Positions 61,688 through 64,000 of a DNA stretch of 64,000 bases are shown piece by piece; position 1 is the first letter of the stretch, and each line of letters begins with the position of its first letter. The position numbers and the translations under genes were made by a program. The notes under the pieces are model-generated. The model was not told where the DNA came from, searched no databases, and worked only from the letters and a program-made list of their open reading frames with translations. Origin of the DNA: Paenarthrobacter nitroguajacolicus (lineage in GTDB: Bacteria; Actinomycetota; Actinomycetes; Actinomycetales; Micrococcaceae); assembly GCF_029952445.1 (NCBI RefSeq), contig NZ_JAQPPK010000010.1, positions 1 through 64,000 of the forward strand. The letters are read 5' to 3'.

Positions 61688-62359
61688 GTGACCACGAAAG
61701 TGAACAAGACAATCATGGTCAACGTTCCGATCAGTACGGCCTACAGGCAATGGACACAGTTCGAGGAGTTCCCGCACTTCATGGGCGGAGTGGAGCGCGT
61801 AACGCGGCTCGGAGAGGACCGCCTGGAATGGGTGGCCGAGATCGCCGGCGTCCACCGCACATGGGAAGCCAAGATCGTCCAGCAGGACGTAAACCGGGCC
61901 GTGGCATGGGCCGCCGTCGAGGGTGTGAAGAACGCAGGTTGGGTGGAGTTCAAAGAAGCCGGACCCAGCCAGACGTCCCTGCACCTGTCCTTGGAATACG
62001 AACCCCACGGCGTCCTGGAATTCCTGGGGGATAAGTTGCACATTGTTGAGAGGCAGGCTGAGTCGGACTTGAAGAAGTTCAAGGAGTACATCGAGAAGCA
62101 GGCACCAGAGACCGGCGCAGCCGGCGCAGCCGGGACCACAGGCACCGCGGGGACGGAACCCGGAGAGACCGGTGCCGCTGGGACCCCGCCGGTTATTGAC
62201 CCCATCAACCACCCGTTCGACCAGACCAACGGACTGGCCGACGTCGATGGCGACTCGGATGGCACCGCCGAAAGCGATACCCGCAGCAAGGCTGAACGCG
62301 GGGACGGCGACGGACCCGGAGCCATCCCACCCTTGGGCGGCACGCTCGGCCAGCACTGA
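61688..62359 (+). CDS. SRPBCC (polyketide cyclase-like) protein with low-complexity tail
   Basis: 223 residues. The N-terminal 140 residues are a START-like hydrophobic-pocket fold (VNVPISTAYRQWTQFEEFPHFMGGVERV, AVAWAAVEGVKNAGWVEF). The remaining 80 are disordered: Gly/Ala/Thr repeats (GAAGAAGTTGTAGTEPGETG) and a charged end. GTG start with AGGAGGAGG 6 bases upstream, one of the strongest ribosome sites here, suggesting high expression. No partner gene is evident. Confidence 0.82.
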   Translation: MTTKVNKTIMVNVPISTAYRQWTQFEEFPHFMGGVERVTRLGEDRLEWVAEIAGVHRTWEAKIVQQDVNRAVAWAAVEGVKNAGWVEFKEAGPSQTSLHLSLEYEPHGVLEFLGDKLHIVERQAESDLKKFKEYIEKQAPETGAAGAAGTTGTAGTEPGETGAAGTPPVIDPINHPFDQTNGLADVDGDSDGTAESDTRSKAERGDGDGPGAIPPLGGTLGQH

Positions 62360-62374
62360 CAGCAACGACTGACC

Positions 62375-62438
62375 GCAACGCGGGGTCACTTTTGGCCCAT
62401 AAAGGGCTTCCCGGAGGGCCAAAAGTGACCCCGCGTTG
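62375..62438. repeat. Dispersed palindrome, CAACGCGGGGTCAC family, copy 2
   Basis: Arms 62375-62398 and 62416-62438 pair perfectly over 23 bases; the same 23-base arm is found at 54487-54509. Located between convergent genes, here it can serve as a terminator. Confidence 0.85.
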
Positions 62439-62440
62439 TC

Positions 62441-64000
62441 CTACTTTTTGCCGGTATAGACGACGGCGGGCATCGCCGGAGCCTGCATACCCTCACCAAT
62501 GAAGAAGCTCGGGTGAGGCGGCTGGTTGTACGCCACGTTCTCCCGCGCCACGGCAGTGCGGTACATGGTGTCGTGCATCAGCGTCCTGAGGCGAACCTCA
62601 GTGGGAGCCGTGGTGGTGTAGATCCGCAGTTCGGTGCTGTCGGTGGACGGCCACGCGATTTCCTCGCGCCAGTCACCAAGGATGTCCGCCTGGATGGACG
62701 GGTTGCCCTTGGTGGTGTTGTTGCTGCGGGCACCGTCGGCGGTCAGGAGCCTGTCGCTGGTTTCGGTTTCCCAGTTCCACTTACTAATGGTTGGGACTCC
62801 GCGGGAGAGGGTTGCGTCGTAATCGTGGTCGACGATCTCGCGCAGCAGATCCCCATCCCACCACGCCAGGAAGTTCGCAGCGGGGATGTTCTCGGCGATC
62901 AGTTCACCCTTTGCAGACATCAGCTGCCCCTTCGGTGAATCCCAGGCAGCGGAACCTCCGACCGCCCAACCTTCAGCGCCCGCGTAGCGGGGATCGATGT
63001 CCCCCGCCGCGCCGCGACCTGTGTCCTTGATGGCGGGAATGCTCCAGAGAATTTCGCCCGTAGCGGCATCCCGGAATGTTGCTCCACGGTTGCCGCTTTG
63101 GCTCATGCTTTCGTGGACGGCAAACGTCTCCAGCCCCGGCCGGGACGGATCCAGGTCTCCGGTGTGGATGGCGTCGCCGTGGCCGAGCTTGGTGTTGTAC
63201 AGCGGCTGGCCGTTGTCATCAATGGTCATCGAGCCGAAGACGAACTCGTCCTTGCCGTCCTGGTCCACGTCTGCCACAGACAGGTTGTGGTTGCCTTGGC
63301 CCTTGTACTCGTCGCCGGCCTGGTTGGAATCGAAGGTCCAGCGCTTCACGAGCTTGCCGTTGACCAGGTCATAGGTCACCAGCACAGTGCGCGTGTAGTA
63401 GCCGCGACTAAACATCATGGACGGGTGTTCGCCGTCGAGATATGCCACCGCGGCGAGGAAACGGTCCACACGGTTGCCGTAGTTGTCGCCCCATGCAGCC
63501 ACGGATCCGCGCTCAGGCTCGTAGGCGACCGTGTCCATGATGGTTCCGGTCTCGCCCTTGAAGACGGTCAGGAACTCCGGGCCGGCAAGGACATAGCCAG
63601 CACTGTTGCGGTAGTCGGCGTTGGCATCGCCGATCACGGTTCCGGCGGCATCCTTGGTGCCATCCGCCGTCTTGAACGACACCTCGGCCTTGCCGTCGCC
63701 GTCGAAGTCGTACGCGAGGACCTGCGTGTAGTGCGCACCGGCGCGGATGTTGCGTCCCAGGTCGATGCGCCACAGCTTGGTGCCGTCCAGCTTGTACGCG
63801 TCCACGTAGACATTGCCGGTGTAGCCGGACTGCGAATTGTCCTTGGCGTTCGACGGCGACCATGTCTGGATGACCTCATACTTGCCGTCGCCGTCGAGGT
63901 CCGCGACGGTGGCGTCGTTGGCCGAGTAGGTGTAGGGCTTGCCGTCCGGCGTGACACCATCTGCCGGCTTGTCCAGCTTGATGGCCAGGTAGTTCTGCGC
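62441..64000 (-). CDS. Rhamnogalacturonan lyase (PL11), C-terminal part
   Basis: 519 codons are present and the gene continues past the right edge, where the frame stays open (NYLAIKLDKPADG...). Family marks are the Asp-rich calcium-binding turns of the PL11 beta-propeller: DLDGDGKYEVIQTWSP, DFDGDGKAEVSFKTADG, DVDQDGKDEFVFGSMTIDDNG, and the LGDWREEIAWPSTDSTELRI segment. PL11 enzymes (YesW/YesX) cleave the rhamnose-galacturonate backbone of pectin. The signal peptide, if any, is outside the window. Confidence 0.9.
   Translation of the reverse strand, partial: AQNYLAIKLDKPADGVTPDGKPYTYSANDATVADLDGDGKYEVIQTWSPSNAKDNSQSGYTGNVYVDAYKLDGTKLWRIDLGRNIRAGAHYTQVLAYDFDGDGKAEVSFKTADGTKDAAGTVIGDANADYRNSAGYVLAGPEFLTVFKGETGTIMDTVAYEPERGSVAAWGDNYGNRVDRFLAAVAYLDGEHPSMMFSRGYYTRTVLVTYDLVNGKLVKRWTFDSNQAGDEYKGQGNHNLSVADVDQDGKDEFVFGSMTIDDNGQPLYNTKLGHGDAIHTGDLDPSRPGLETFAVHESMSQSGNRGATFRDAATGEILWSIPAIKDTGRGAAGDIDPRYAGAEGWAVGGSAAWDSPKGQLMSAKGELIAENIPAANFLAWWDGDLLREIVDHDYDATLSRGVPTISKWNWETETSDRLLTADGARSNNTTKGNPSIQADILGDWREEIAWPSTDSTELRIYTTTAPTEVRLRTLMHDTMYRTAVARENVAYNQPPHPSFFIGEGMQAPAMPAVVYTGKK

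Overview
The window is chromosomal DNA of a high-GC actinobacterium, most likely an Arthrobacter or Paenarthrobacter type member of the Micrococcaceae. This rests on codon use, frequent GTG/TTG starts, actinobacterial versions of AceE, uricase, DUF6986 and the family-8 polysaccharide lyase, and soil-type catabolic content. I see no rRNA, tRNA, prophage, insertion sequence or CRISPR array.

The left third (about 0.7-24 kb) is a purine salvage and degradation region. It holds a MobA-like molybdenum cofactor transferase, an xdhC / FAD subunit / fused FeS-Mo xanthine dehydrogenase operon, a purine permease with guanine deaminase, and an 8-oxoguanine deaminase. After an interruption (a secreted lipoprotein and a DUF559-like protein) come uricase, a urate permease, an IclR regulator and an operon of malic enzyme, malate synthase, a DUF6986 CitE-like protein and ureidoglycine aminohydrolase. 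Read together: guanine to xanthine to urate to 5-hydroxyisourate, then (steps encoded elsewhere) ureidoglycine to ureidoglycolate, glyoxylate, malate and pyruvate. Three divergent promoter regions in this stretch share a GAAAAC(T/A)TTT element.

From 24.5 to 34.2 kb lies a glycosaminoglycan-use locus: a sugar ABC importer without its ATPase, a Gfo/Idh oxidoreductase, a sulfatase, a GntR/LacI hybrid regulator and a secreted PL8 lyase whose catalytic residues are spaced as in Arthrobacter chondroitin AC lyase.

From 35.1 to 40.3 kb is a tightly coupled envelope operon: a phosphodiester glycosidase-like protein, a GT2-GtrA glycosyltransferase, DUF4956, a VTC-type polyphosphate polymerase and a beta-solenoid lipoprotein. 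A lone ATP-binding (HATPase) protein, a class A penicillin-binding protein, a glutamine amidotransferase, an MFS exporter, an ammonium transporter with Glu in place of the first twin histidine, a DUF1992 protein and a SulP-carbonic anhydrase fusion follow.

From 50.5 to 53.8 kb is a translationally coupled trio: acyl-CoA dehydrogenase-like protein, PIG-L deacetylase/methyltransferase fusion and glycosyltransferase. The right end holds an isolated adenylate kinase, an exo-rhamnogalacturonan lyase-like gene, an RpiR-regulated MFS/GAF/amidohydrolase operon, an SRPBCC protein, and the 3' part of a PL11 rhamnogalacturonan lyase running off the window.

The window is rich in long palindromes. Convergent gene ends either share a 4-base CTAG/TTAA containing both stop codons or are separated by a large hairpin. 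Several hairpins belong to dispersed families, including a four-copy 74-bp array at 43.2-43.5 kb whose relative forms the 3' end of the GntR-type regulator gene.
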